Shown here one piece after another: positions 37,910-49,677 of a DNA stretch of 64,000 nucleotides (position 1 is the stretch's first letter; every line of letters begins with the position of its first letter). A model generated the notes under the pieces. The model saw only the letters and a list, made by a program, of their open reading frames with translations, ran no database searches and was not told the DNA's origin. Origin of the DNA: Clavelina lepadiformis. Lineage: Eukaryota; Chordata; Ascidiacea; Aplousobranchia; Clavelinidae. The stretch spans positions 8,370,001 to 8,434,000 of the forward strand of contig NC_135244.1 of the NCBI RefSeq assembly GCF_947623445.1. The letters are read 5' to 3'. Position numbers and translations under genes: made by a program.

Positions 37910-40900
37910 ATGGCTACATTCAATCAAGAAAAAACCAACTTCCACTTCTGGGAACTTAGAAATAGAGAATCACATCGTTATGAAACAACAAACGTGAGTT
38001 TTTATCCTCTTTGGTTGTATTTTACTCTCATGACATACTCTGTTACCATGAGAATTCGTTTAAATGTTTGCTGTTGTAAGACCTATTGTTTTTGTATGAT
38101 GTATCTGTTTTGAGAATAGGGTTTTTAGTTGTATTATACTGTATTAGGTTGTAGGACTATAAAGTTTTAAAGATAACAATAGACTTATAGCATTTTATAC
38201 AATATTTAAAATGTATTTGTTCATAACAAAGGTCAGTGTTTTTAGATTTTGGAGCTTGATGATGACTTTGATACTGCAAATTTCTTTTCTGTGATTAAAG
38301 AGAAGTGGCTGTTGTCAGAACACAAACCAGCAATTTTCCTTAGTGCAACAGAAAGTACCCAACGTGTTACAAAAATATACCAGGAGTGTTTTCAAAGCAT
38401 AGCTTCTTTAGTGGAAGAAACTGGTTTGTTTTTAATGTTGTGCAACAATGATACTGTAATTTACATACATTTTTAAAATAAAAAAAATTTCGTATATGCA
38501 ACAATTGTTGTAATAAAAAACAATGTGATAACTTGCAACTACAATACGGTAGATTCATGGCTTATAATTGATGGAGACGGAGAAAGTCTTTGTCATACGC
38601 CTTGCAAGTGCTCTGTGCATCAAAAGGTTAATTTCAATTTGGTATAAAAAATTTTTTGTTACCGTACCTGTATTTGTAACCATAAATAAATAGTTATTAT
38701 TAACACTTGTTTATGATGCACAGGTTGTCACAATTTGTATTAAGTGCTGTAATCATCATATTGAAAAAAGTAACTTAATCTGCTTGAATGGAGTTTCACA
38801 GGAGAAGGTAAGTAGTGTGCTAGTTGATTTTAAGTAAATACTATAGTTTTAGCACATCTCGTAACAGAACCTACCTTTGTTTCTTTTTTGCAGGCTAATG
38901 ATGTTTACCTCAATATAAGACAAAATATTGCACAAGTTGATGAACACCATTCACATTTTGTTTTAATTAATGATGAAATATACGGCAACACATTAAAATC
39001 AAATGTTCTTAAATGTATATTTGAAAGTAAGTTAAAGCAACTGCTTTTGCCTCATTATGTATGTTTGCTAGGGCAGTAACGATGTACATTTTTACCTCGT
39101 ATATCAATGATTAATTCATAATTGCATGCAACAGTTACTGCTAGCAAGATACAGTCAATATCAACAAAGATCAGTATGCGAGTCATATCATGTTATGATT
39201 TACCAAGTTCCATATTAAATTATTTGGTGATGTCATTAATTATTATTATAGTATTTATTGAATATTTAGACGAAGATCTGCTTTCAGTCTTTGTTTTGTT
39301 CAATGGTGACTGTTCTACAATAGAGGTGATAACTATTTTGCAGTCACTAAATATAGTTATGGTGATTAATATGATTATAGTTATTCATACACTTTTACTG
39401 GTTAACTTATTTAAGAGTGTTTTGACTTTAACTACTTTTAAAGATCCTCATGGTTTAGATATTGATTTTTGATTTCAATAATTGCTAACGGCTTTTCTTT
39501 TTTAACGTTTATGGCCCATGTTTTATTTACTTGTGGTTTTACATGATTATCGAAACCAGTATGTTCCCTAACAAAAGCAGTTAGACGTGAACAAGTTGTA
39601 TTTATTCAAATCATCTGCCTTTTAAGTGAAATGTATCCTTCTAAAATAAAAAGTCCTTTTGCCTTATTCAGAATAACATTATTGTTTTATAATTTTTTCA
39701 TGTTTTATAAAAGGCAGCGATATTAAAATTTTGAACAAGTGGTTGTTACAAAGTGATTTATTATTTATAACTAAAATCCATTATTTTGGAAAAAATTTGT
39801 TTTGTACCTGTGACATAAAACTTGCCTATTGCAGAATTACTAATGAACTAAACATTTGGTGAGGTAGAACAAATACTAAAGCCAAGACATTAGAAAACAT
39901 TTTTATTAGTCAGATTTTTGGTCGATACTACAACCATTATCCATGTAATCTAGAACAACTATTCGAAGAGGTACAACAGTTAAGTTTATAGCTATAACAG
40001 TTGGAGAAAAATTAAAAAATGGAAAACACTAGATAAGCTGTAGTTGTAAGCCATGCTGTATGTCATATGTTGTTTTACGTTACATTGATAAAGGTTGTAG
40101 AATCGTTGAAAACTTTTATACTTATGTTTTTTGTAATACAAATGTTTTTTTATTGTTTTTGCTTTAGTATTAGTTTTACTTGTGAGTCGTAACTTCCAAC
40201 ACTTTACTCTGTCTCTTGTTACACAGATATTTAATGTATGTTAAATTGGATCTAATATAATGTCCTATTGATCAGTATAAAAGATTACTAATTTTATATT
40301 CTAAAATTAAAAATACAAATATTGGGAAAATTTTAACCATAATTCTAAAAAGTAAGTCTTAGCAGTACTTCTGTTCAACAATAGAATGTGTCTCAAGCTT
40401 TAAAAAGTGGAATGCCAGTAGTGATTGTAGAAGGATCAGGTGGTGCTGCAGATCTTCTTGCAACACTTTGCAAATTTAATTTATTTGATGAAAGCAGCAT
40501 TCAAATGGCAATTTTAAGTAATTCTAGTTTTACATTGATGTGTAATCACTTGTTATATCAAAGACAAGTTGAAGCCAAATACTAGTATTCATGTTTGAAT
40601 TTATTGAGTACTATCTCACTGTTTTGCAGGATTTTTTTCAACAATGATTAAAAATCATGATGTTGGACTTTTGGACTGCATTCGTTTTTGTCTGGAAAAG
40701 AAAAGCCTTATAGCTTTGTACCAGCCCAGTTTTATAAATCCTCAATCAAATAGCTTAGACATGGTGATTATTTCAAGCCTCTTGAATGGTAATCAGTTCA
40801 AATTACACTAAATTGTACAATTACCAGCACAATGCTTAAGCTATGCTTTGTAGAAAAATACTTTTAGTAATACAGCACAGAATCCCTAAAGCATAAATCT

Positions 40901-43900
40901 ATAAAATATTTTTGTAATAAATATTTTTCTGGTAAATTACCACTTTTTACTTATGTGATAATTTCTTTGTCACGACACATGTATGTTGATATTTGTTCTT
41001 GTTATGATATTGTAATGCATTAATCTTAAAATTATTTTGTGTAACAGAGCAAATACCTAGACAAAGACTTGAACATACGAAAGAAGAGCTTAAGAGAATA
41101 TTACTTTGTAGTTTGATGGAGGTTGGTTAAAATTAAATTGGTGTGTTCCTTATTTCGATATACTGGTAACTCTAATTGAACCTTTTATTTGAAAGAACAA
41201 TGTGAAGGCTGCACAGCTATATGTCTCTGCTGGTGTGGTTTTATCTGAAGATGATCTATTGGCTCTTTATGACTCCGGGCTTGATGAACTTCATTTTTTC
41301 AAAGCTTGGGTGACACATTACTGTAGTACTGTAGACAAGAAACAATATTGTGATATCAAACAAATGTAAGCAAATTTAGGTCATTTTAGTGATGATAGAA
41401 AAAGGTACAATATAGAATATTATGTAATGATGGTGATGACAGTTAAATGTTTACAATTAACTTGTACAATAGCTATTTTTCGGAACACATGACAAAAGCA
41501 TATATAAACCTTTTCATTAAAAATGGTAGGTTATTGCCTCAGTTAATCAGTTGGGACTTCAAACAAGAGAATACCGATAAGGTAAATACTTTAGAATCAA
41601 CAATAAATAAATGAATCAACAATTTTTTGTTTTAGGATAATGTTGCGTTAAATTTTTCAGATTGACATGACCTTTGAACTATTTATATGGTGCATTGTGA
41701 TGAACCGATCAGAATTATCTCATTTTTTCTTCAATCGTATCTCAGAAAAGCTTTCTGCTGCTATTGGTGCAACGGAAATGTTGAAGTCAATGATCCTAAT
41801 GGAAAATAACAATGGAAAAGTATACAAAATACTAAAATGATTTTCCTTTTTTCTGTTAAATCCTATCTATCAATAAAAAATTTCAGATAGAGTCAGGTAA
41901 TCACAACAATAAGACAATTATTGCCCCCCCAAAATTTTTGGGAAGCATTTTACTGTATATTTTGAATTTTTTTTTAAATTTTGGGCAATAAGATCTATAA
42001 TTTATTGTATATTTCATGGTAGTATATTTTACATACAGAAGTAGCATTAATATTACATCCTTAATAACTTGCAGAAAGATTTGATGCAGTGCCATGCTAA
42101 AGAATATAAATCATTGTCACTTGGAATTCTTCAAGAATGCTATGCAGACAGTGCTAGCAAAACAGGTGATCTTCTTATTCGTAAGCGAGATGAATGGGGA
42201 GGATTGACATTGCTACAAATATCTGTTGATGAAGAAGATGTGGGTATAATTTTTATGCAATAGTTGTTAATACTTTTCTTAGATTGCTGATCATTTTTTT
42301 GGTTTAAATACTTACTGAAATCAGTTAATTAGTTTTTGATATTATTTAACCAAACTGAAATTAATATGACAAGAAATATATAAAAATAAATTTCATAAAA
42401 TCGATAATTAATTGGTGATTGTGAATTTAAACATACACATGCAATAAACTCAATGTTTAGTTTTGTGTTGAGTAGAAATATTTTATACACTGTTTTTAGA
42501 TCATAAACTTTGATGATCAACAACAAGAGGTAAGGGTCACAAAAGAGCACATATTAAAATGTAATATATGCACATTGCTTAAAAACACTTTTTTACTTTT
42601 TCACAGACGTCATTAACATTATTAAACGAATAACTACACACGTATTGTACCCACAAATAGTATAAAATTAAAAAAACTAAATCATTTTTGTTTGTTCAAG
42701 GATATTGTATCTCAAAAAGCAGTGCGTTACCTACTAAATAAAATATGGTATGGCATTGATGGAGTAAACGGAAAAAATGCTACTATTCACACTTTGGTGT
42801 TTTACCTTTTCATTCTGTCTATGATTGCATTCCTTCCAGTAATTTGTTGTTGTTTAACTGTTGTCATTCTTTTTGACGAAACAAATAGTGAAGGAAGTAC
42901 GTCAGGTACCATGTACCACTTATCATTTTGTTTATTCATCTACCAAGTCGCTGTGTCATAAAGCATGATGTCAAATAATGTGTTCATATTAAAACAAACT
43001 TTTAATAAGAGAAGAAGCCATTGTTTGTTTTCGTAATTTTCTTCTTACATAGATTTTCTTATGAACATGGAATGTGTTAAGTTATCTGGAAATGTGTTAT
43101 TTTACAGGAATAGACAATCACAATCATGCTTTTGCAGCAGACACAACAACTGAAAGTTATTCAACTACAAATCTGCATGGCATGTTTTATTATGTTTTCT
43201 CATTTTCCTATCTACTAAAGCATAAAACAATATTTAAATGTTCCTAATTGATCCTATAAATTTGCACTACAACAAACTTTTACTGCCATTAAAGTTACAA
43301 AAAAAGTAATGTTGCTTCTGAAACATTAATTTGAAAATCTTAAAATAATAAAAAATATAAAAAACAATTAAAATAAAACAGTAAATATACAGTGACATCA
43401 AACATCAGTTAGTATTAAATCAATGTTATAGGTAACAACAATCAAGTGCATCCAGCCGACCATTCAAGTAACAAACTTCATTCAAGCCATGGTCAGTCTT
43501 TGACTATGCACACAGAAGATAGCAGTAAGCATGGGCTTCCTATATTTTATAATACTACAACAGTAACGATCTCTGCAAATTTTTCAAATGCACCAATATA
43601 CTATTTTTAATAGAGTATGTTGAAGCTGCAAACCTGAGTATCTTAGACAAGGGATGGGAAGTTATCCAGTCCCCATTTGCTAAATATCAAATAAACGCTG
43701 CTGCAACAATTGTAAGTTCCCATAAATAATTATGGCAAAATGTATTTTACAAGTTTTGGATGGCTAATCGTATACTTCTATGTTTTGCAGGCATTTATGT
43801 GGCTATATGGATATGCTTTGCTATTTAATTACTTCGATAGTATATCTACATTTGACTATGTATTAATGGGTTGGTTTGCAAGTTTGTTTTTGGAAGAAAT

Positions 43901-46835
43901 GTATGAGGTATGTGTGATGTGTGATACATGTCTCTATTAAAATATGTTTATGCTCCCATCGCCCATACTTTATTTTATACATAATATTTTTTACTGTATT
44001 GCCAAATATCATGTATACTGTACTTATCTTTTACTTCAAATATGTTTTAATGCACCAATTTCAATTTCGTTTGTTTGTGTATTAGATATATAACCATGAC
44101 AAAAGGGGAACTATTTCCAAGAAATTAAATCTTTCTAGAAGCAAGTTAGGAAATGCATGGCAGAAGCTTTTTCATTATTGGAGTGATCGCTGGAATATCA
44201 TTGATATTGCTGCAATAATTGTATACTTTGTTTCTTTGGGATTGAAGTGAGTACACTGCGTGCTTGTATGAATAAGTGTTGCATCATAAGTGTTAATTTT
44301 GTAATTATTATTTGACTCAAGCCAAATCATATCAACCTAAAATATGGCACTTTGCTTACATTATGTACTGTGTCAAGTTTGTTACCATTTATGAGGACCG
44401 TTTTGCTGTCCAGTTTCTGATTTGTTTCAATTGATGTGTAATGGAAGTAATCTGTTTTTGTATGTAAAGCACTAATTTTCGCTGTGAGAGTTACCCTAAT
44501 TTCAATTCAAAGCAACCCATTCATATGTAATTTTATTATTTATGTAGAATATCCAGTGTAGATGCATCAAGAGTTATTGCAACTGTTGCTTTTGTACTCT
44601 ACTGTGTAAGATCATTGCAGTTTTTTACCATCAACAAGAAAATTGGTCCTAAGCTTATTATGATTAGAGAAATGGTAATTTATTGTTAAAGTGCGACAAA
44701 ATATAATTTAAAGTCTGTTTTCATGCCAACAGGATAACTTTCTTAAGACAGGCGGGTAGAAAATGCTTTTGTTTTGCAGATACTGGATTTCTTATACTTT
44801 TGTTTTATACTTTTGGTATTTTTTGTGGCATATGGTGTGACCGCACAGTCCATACTTTATCCAAATCAAACTGATGCCTGGCCGACAATTGAACAATTTT
44901 TGTTCAGATCATTCTGGCACTTGTATGGAGAGCTCTTCTTACCTGAAATAGATTATGATTCAAGTTCGTAAAACACTTCATTGTAGAGATCTTTTTTCTG
45001 AAATTAAATACCTATAGTTTTTTGACAACATTAAATTTACTAGATATCAATTAAATTGCGCATTGCTATAAGAAGCTGTAATAAGTTGGCAAGGTTTGTA
45101 TAAGATTTACTTTCTTATGATATTATTACATAGAGGAGAGGAATTAAAAATACTGTTAGAGTTAAAAAACTATGTTCTTGAAAAATTGTTATTACTATAC
45201 TATTTCTAGCTACTGGAGAATACACTTGTACAAACGACGCAGCTTTGATTGTTGCCGGAAATCGCCCATGCCCTCAGCAACAGGCCGTTGTCAAATACAT
45301 CACTGCACTTTATATGTTGCTTGTAAACATCCTTCTACTCAATCTGCTTATCGCCATTCTAAAGTGAGCTACAAGCTTGTCATGGAATACTTAAACAATT
45401 ATTTGTACTGATCGTAAATAACGAGCTGTATTATATGTAAAAATAACAGAACTTTATCATTTTAGTAACACCTACGCCAATATTGAGAAAAAAGTTGATA
45501 GGATATGGAACTACCAACGTTTCGAGTTAATTGAAGAATATGCAATAGTTAAATCACCTTTGCCGCCGCCATTAAGCATCCTTGGATATATCTACAAAGG
45601 ATGGTGTGGGAAAGACGACCACATTTTTAGTAAAATTTGCAAACATTTTAAATCAGAATCGTTTTTCCAAAACTAAAAAGTTATTTTACTTCGTATAACT
45701 TTTATACAGTAGAATTCGCCTATAGTGACACTTGAAGGGACCGCGGAAAAAGTGTCACTATAAGCGAAGTGTCACTATAGACGAAGTCAAGGTAAAATGG
45801 GCGCAGATGACTACAGTAGAACTCGCATATAACGGGACCAGCGAAATTTGTCCGTTATATGCGATATCCGTTATATACGAGGTATTTTAGATTGTTTTCC
45901 TCAAAGGGTCTGGAGAATTAGTCCGTTGTATACGGTTATTCGTGATACACGTGTCCATTATATGCAAGTTCTATTGTACATAGCGATTGTTGCTAGATCG
46001 ACAAACTATACAATGACAATCAACCTGATCACAACTCACAAGAACAAAAGCCTGGAACAAGACTAGCAGCCACAGTAGCCTACGCTTTTATTACATCACA
46101 ATTATGAAGCCTGCTTATAAACCTTTTCTACCATCTTGCTTGCGCATGGATAAAGTATATATTATTGCATCACAAACTAACGAGTGTCCTTATACGGAAA
46201 TTTTTGAGCCCAAGGGACAGAAATGTGGTGTCACTATAAGCAAAGTGTTCTTATACACGAAGTCACTATAGGCGAAGTCATTTCTATGTAAAACATATGG
46301 TTTGCAAACGGGACTTTGCAACAGGTGTCACTATAGGCGAAGTGTCACTATAGCCGAAGTCACTATAGACGAATTCTACTGTATTTGGCTTTGCTGTTGT
46401 AGAAAGAAAATTTAAAGATTGTGAATTACAAAACTTGGAGGAATTTGAAAGGATGAGGTCAAATGATTATATGTCCAAACTAAACGAAGAAAAAAGAAAT
46501 TCTCTTGACAGCAAAATACAAGTTCTTCATGAAAAGTAACAATCTTTACTGTACAAAATTTAGTTTGTGCAAATGTTTTACATCTATTTGTATTGTATTG
46601 CTTGTGTAACAGTCTGACTGTATCCCTTTGTTTCTACCAAAGGTTTTCTTGTATGTTAAATAATTTAGAGTTGTTATCAATTTACATATTTCATTGCTAT
46701 ATGTAGTACACACTTAACTGACCACCTTATGTCATTTTTAGGTGCAAACATCTGACCGTTTCAGTAACGGCACTTACTGAAACAGTAAATGACTTTACGG
46801 GAACATATTCTGCGTTCCACGCAACCCTTGAATGA
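37910..46835 (+). CDS. TRPM-like cation channel, copy B
   Basis: Twenty-six exons join in phase to 1050 codons: 37910-37993, 38246-38423, 38553-38626, 38724-38807, 38894-39026, 39270-39325, 40385-40517, 40630-40788, 41048-41121, 41196-41365, 41530-41581, 41661-41819, 42075-42239, 42500-42529, 42701-42905, 43108-43179, 43432-43524, 43614-43711, 43791-43907, 44086-44246, 44548-44674, 44780-44963, 45210-45363, 45466-45629, 46403-46535, 46742-46835. It has the domain order of copy A: HHSHFVLIN, VFVLFNGDCSTI and PVVIVEGSGG in the N-terminal region, then the pre-S1 motif LLNKIWYG near 529. The pore reads FWHLYGELFLPEID, with the filter Glu near 859, followed by S6 NLLIAILNNTYA, the TRP helix WNYQRFELI and a charged coiled-coil tail. 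There is no C-terminal enzyme domain. It has one S1-S2 linker exon fewer than copy A. The donor of exon 16 is uncertain (GC at 43180, or GT at 43156, which keeps phase). Confidence 0.88.
45707..46381. mobile_element. pogo/Tc1-type MITE in penultimate TRPM-B intron
   Basis: The inverted ends CAGTAGAATTCG(C/T)CTATAGTGAC lie at 45707 onward and at the reverse of 46381 backward. TA stands outside both ends (45705-45706 and 46382-46383), as left by Tc1/mariner/pogo transposases. The interior repeats GTGTCACTATA(A/G)GCGAAGT words near both ends and has no transposase. A second, smaller element of the same style is inserted in it at 45814-45976. It lies 21 bp ahead of the next exon acceptor. Confidence 0.85.
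45814..45976. mobile_element. Nested 163-bp pogo-type MITE
   Basis: The ends CAGTAGAACTCGCATATAACG and, as reverse complement, CAATAGAACTTGCATATAATG are inverted repeats flanked by TA on each side (45812-45813 and 45977-45978). The interior carries further palindromic TCCGTTATATGCGA-like words. It sits inside the MITE at 45707-46381 and so arrived later. Confidence 0.85.
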
Positions 46836-49677
46836 CATTCTACCAACAAGTCTCCATTTTTGACATGTGCACTTCCTAATTTTTGAAAAAAATGCATTTC
46901 ATTGCGCTGTAATATTGTTCTTGTTTCAAAAAGAGTTTTTAAACTTGTTTTCTTTAGAAACGTATAGTTTTTCCACTTGCATTCGTTTACGGTTTTAGAA
47001 AGTTTTAAAAAGTATTAAAAACAAATTAGTATTTATTTGCATTGTCAAAAGGGATATGTATTATTTATGTCGTACCTTTGTAGTCGTTTTCTACTTTTAG
47101 ATGCATTTACAGTGCATAGCATCTCACACCCCTACTCTAAACAGGAATCCAAAAATTATCGACATTGATAATAAGTTAATAACCTTAATAATAATATAAT
47201 ATATTTTTGAAAATATTTTTATAAATAATTAATTAATCAACTAGGAAGGCTAAAAGCTAGAAACTCAGAAAGAATATATATCGTTAAACTTTGCGATTTC
47301 CTACAAAAACTTAGTAACACTCAAAAGTCTAAACAATGCTTTTCTGCAAATTTACCATGTTTTACGTCAGCGTGATAAAGCTCAAACATCATCAGAACGC
47401 AAATTGCGCATCGCAACACAACTTGCTGGCGTTTCATATGAACGTGTAGGCCAATAGCGTTCCGCATACAGTTTAAAACATTTAAAACGAACAGCTATCT
47501 TAACGAAGTAGCCTACAAACGCCAGCAGACTTTTTTTTAAAACGACTCTGCCCAAAATGCAAAAACGGATCAATACATTAATTTACTGCAAGTTGTTACT
47601 CGGCTCACTTCAAGATGGCATGTTACATTGCATACAGAATCAAAAACCCTTTCAAACTTAATCCCATCGCTACATCCAACCGTCCTAGGCGAAGTGTGAG
47701 GTGGAACGCAAACAAAAGCTTGAAAACATGGAAGTCGTAATAATCTCAAATCGTGACAAAATTCAAGATTTTTTGTATCAATAGCGCTTGTCAATAACAT
47801 AAGCTAAAAAAGGTGAAACGAACCACGCAGTCACAATTCGAAGTGACCATTTCACCGTATATAGGTCACGCCACGCAACCTGTTGTTAAGGATAGACGGT
47901 TAGGTTAGGAGAATGAGTATGCAGAAAGTTGAATTTAGCTATTTAAGGTTTTATTGGATTTAGATTTAGATTAGAAGGTAGATTTAGGTTACTATATTAT
48001 AACATTTAAATTAAGTTAACAAGAAACCGTGAAAAATTGCTTCGAACGTACGATTTTTTCCGGTGAAATAGTGGTAGCAAGTCCAATTAATTATGTGCGA
48101 CGTACGATGCAGGCTACGTGTTCGTAGTTATGTACATAGAATACTTATATACTGTATTTACCGTTTATTCATCAATCATCATCAACTAACCTTTGCCAGC
48201 TTCGTTCTAATTCGAGCAAGCACGTGATTGTTTTCTTCCTGCGTATGGAACACTGGATTTAAAGGTTTATGTGTAGCATAAACTAACGAACCACGCACAC
48301 GCTAACAGAGCTGATCAGAGTGTAGATCAGAGCTATTTTTACCCCTATTCACTTTCAAACTAGATTTTTTACCTTCAAGGCTCCTATGATTTTTTTCAGT
48401 AATAACAACTTACAAATTTAAGGCGTCTTAAAATATGTCGTTGTTGGCAATTTTGTTTTCATAAACTTTTAAATTAAATCAATACACGCATGGTAACGAT
48501 TTGCGGGACCATGCCAATACTCAGTCTAACGCTGAAATGGGTGTAATTGTACACTATAACAGTTTGACATTTGCACTTTAAAGACTTTGATTTTATCTTG
48601 TAATTTTGCTTACTCAAGGTATGTCATATAAGATTTTAATAATCAAGTCGACAGCAGTTGTGCAGTAAAATATAATCATTTGTGATTTGCTATAAATTCA
48701 CAAGATAAAACGATTTTGCTTTCTTCGTCATTTTATAATTCGCACACACTTGACGAAAGATCGTCCGAATAATTTACGCATTCAACGCTTGTGGTGAACG
48801 AGTGGGCGAAGATCAGTTTAACAAAGCTATTGTCTTCACTAGCGTTGGTACCAGCGTCTCCATGAGGGTATTGAATTCCAAATCATGTTTTCTTGTTTGG
48901 GTTTTAAACCGCCTTGATATAAGTGCTTATATCATTCTTTTGTTTGCAGTGTATTGCCGGTTCTGGTCATAAGTGAGCCTGACATGTGTTTTATAGTGAT
49001 ATGTTAAACATGTTCGATAAAGTGAATTAAATAAAGAACAACATGAAGCAGCAGTTAGCTTATTCCAACTTTTTATTTTGTAAAATCAGTTTGATTTCGA
49101 TTTTGTCAAAACAATATAAACTGTAATTTTTGTGTAGCATGGCTGGACGCTTGTAGTTTATGTATAAGTGGTTCCCTCTTCCCAGCAAGTGTGCTTAAAA
49201 CAATCCCTTTTTAATTGAGTCATTTCATCCAGTACTAGAAGAAAGAATGAATCCCAACAGCCTGTTAGATTTGCAAGGTTAAAAAAATACAGCTGGACAA
49301 AGGCATAGACTTTTACCTCAGCTAAGAACGCATTAAAAAGCATCACAATCAATTGCGTGTGACTCACGTTTTAGTATCGCATATTATTGCTAAGGCTTTA
49401 TTTGAAAGTAATGTTAGTAGTGGGCTGAATGCACTGCAATTACAACGTTCCATAAAAGAATAAGGTATTATTTTCGCCTGACATTTTGATGGACTTGTGA
49501 ACTATGTTGGAAATACAAGGTAAGTTGAATTTTATTTCTGACGTCATAATTGGCATAACATGCGGCATATTTGGGAATACATTTTGTAAAACGAGTCAAT
49601 CAGCGTAAATTGCAACAAGTCTATATAACAACGGTGTAAAATTTTTGAATTAATCTCTTTGCAAACGACGTAGCGGC
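46836..49677. other. Intergenic between TRPM copy B and the THEG gene
   Basis: No gene was recognised. Open frames on the minus strand at 47382-47800 are short and unlike any family. The segment 47844-48074 is a MITE copy listed separately. A short ATG-led frame at 49504 is followed directly by a good donor (GTAAGT at 49520), but it could not be joined in frame to the THEG exons. Confidence 0.5.
47844..48074. mobile_element. MITE family 'TTTCACC', copy 1
   Basis: The inverted ends are (A)CCATTTCACCG at 47847 onward and CTATTTCACCGG as the reverse of 48074 backward. The interior shares ordered blocks with 58373-58610: GTTGTTAA(A/G)GATAG, TGTTAGGTT/GGTTAGGTT, GGAGAA, a TTTAGATTAG-rich middle, then AACA(A/G)GAAACC and TCTGGTGAA/CCGGTGAA at the right end. 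Both copies are about 235 bp and non-coding. Confidence 0.7.

Noticed and set aside
39122..39472. 116-codon open frame on the plus strand
   Set aside because: Only its 39270-39325 part is an exon (in phase with TRPM copy B and matched in copy A). The rest is intron that happens to stay open.
49504..49520. ATG-led mini-exon with donor GTAAGT as first THEG exon
   Set aside because: Joining it to the nearest acceptors before 49678 gives an immediate stop, while the ATG at 49678 fits the phase of the next exon exactly.
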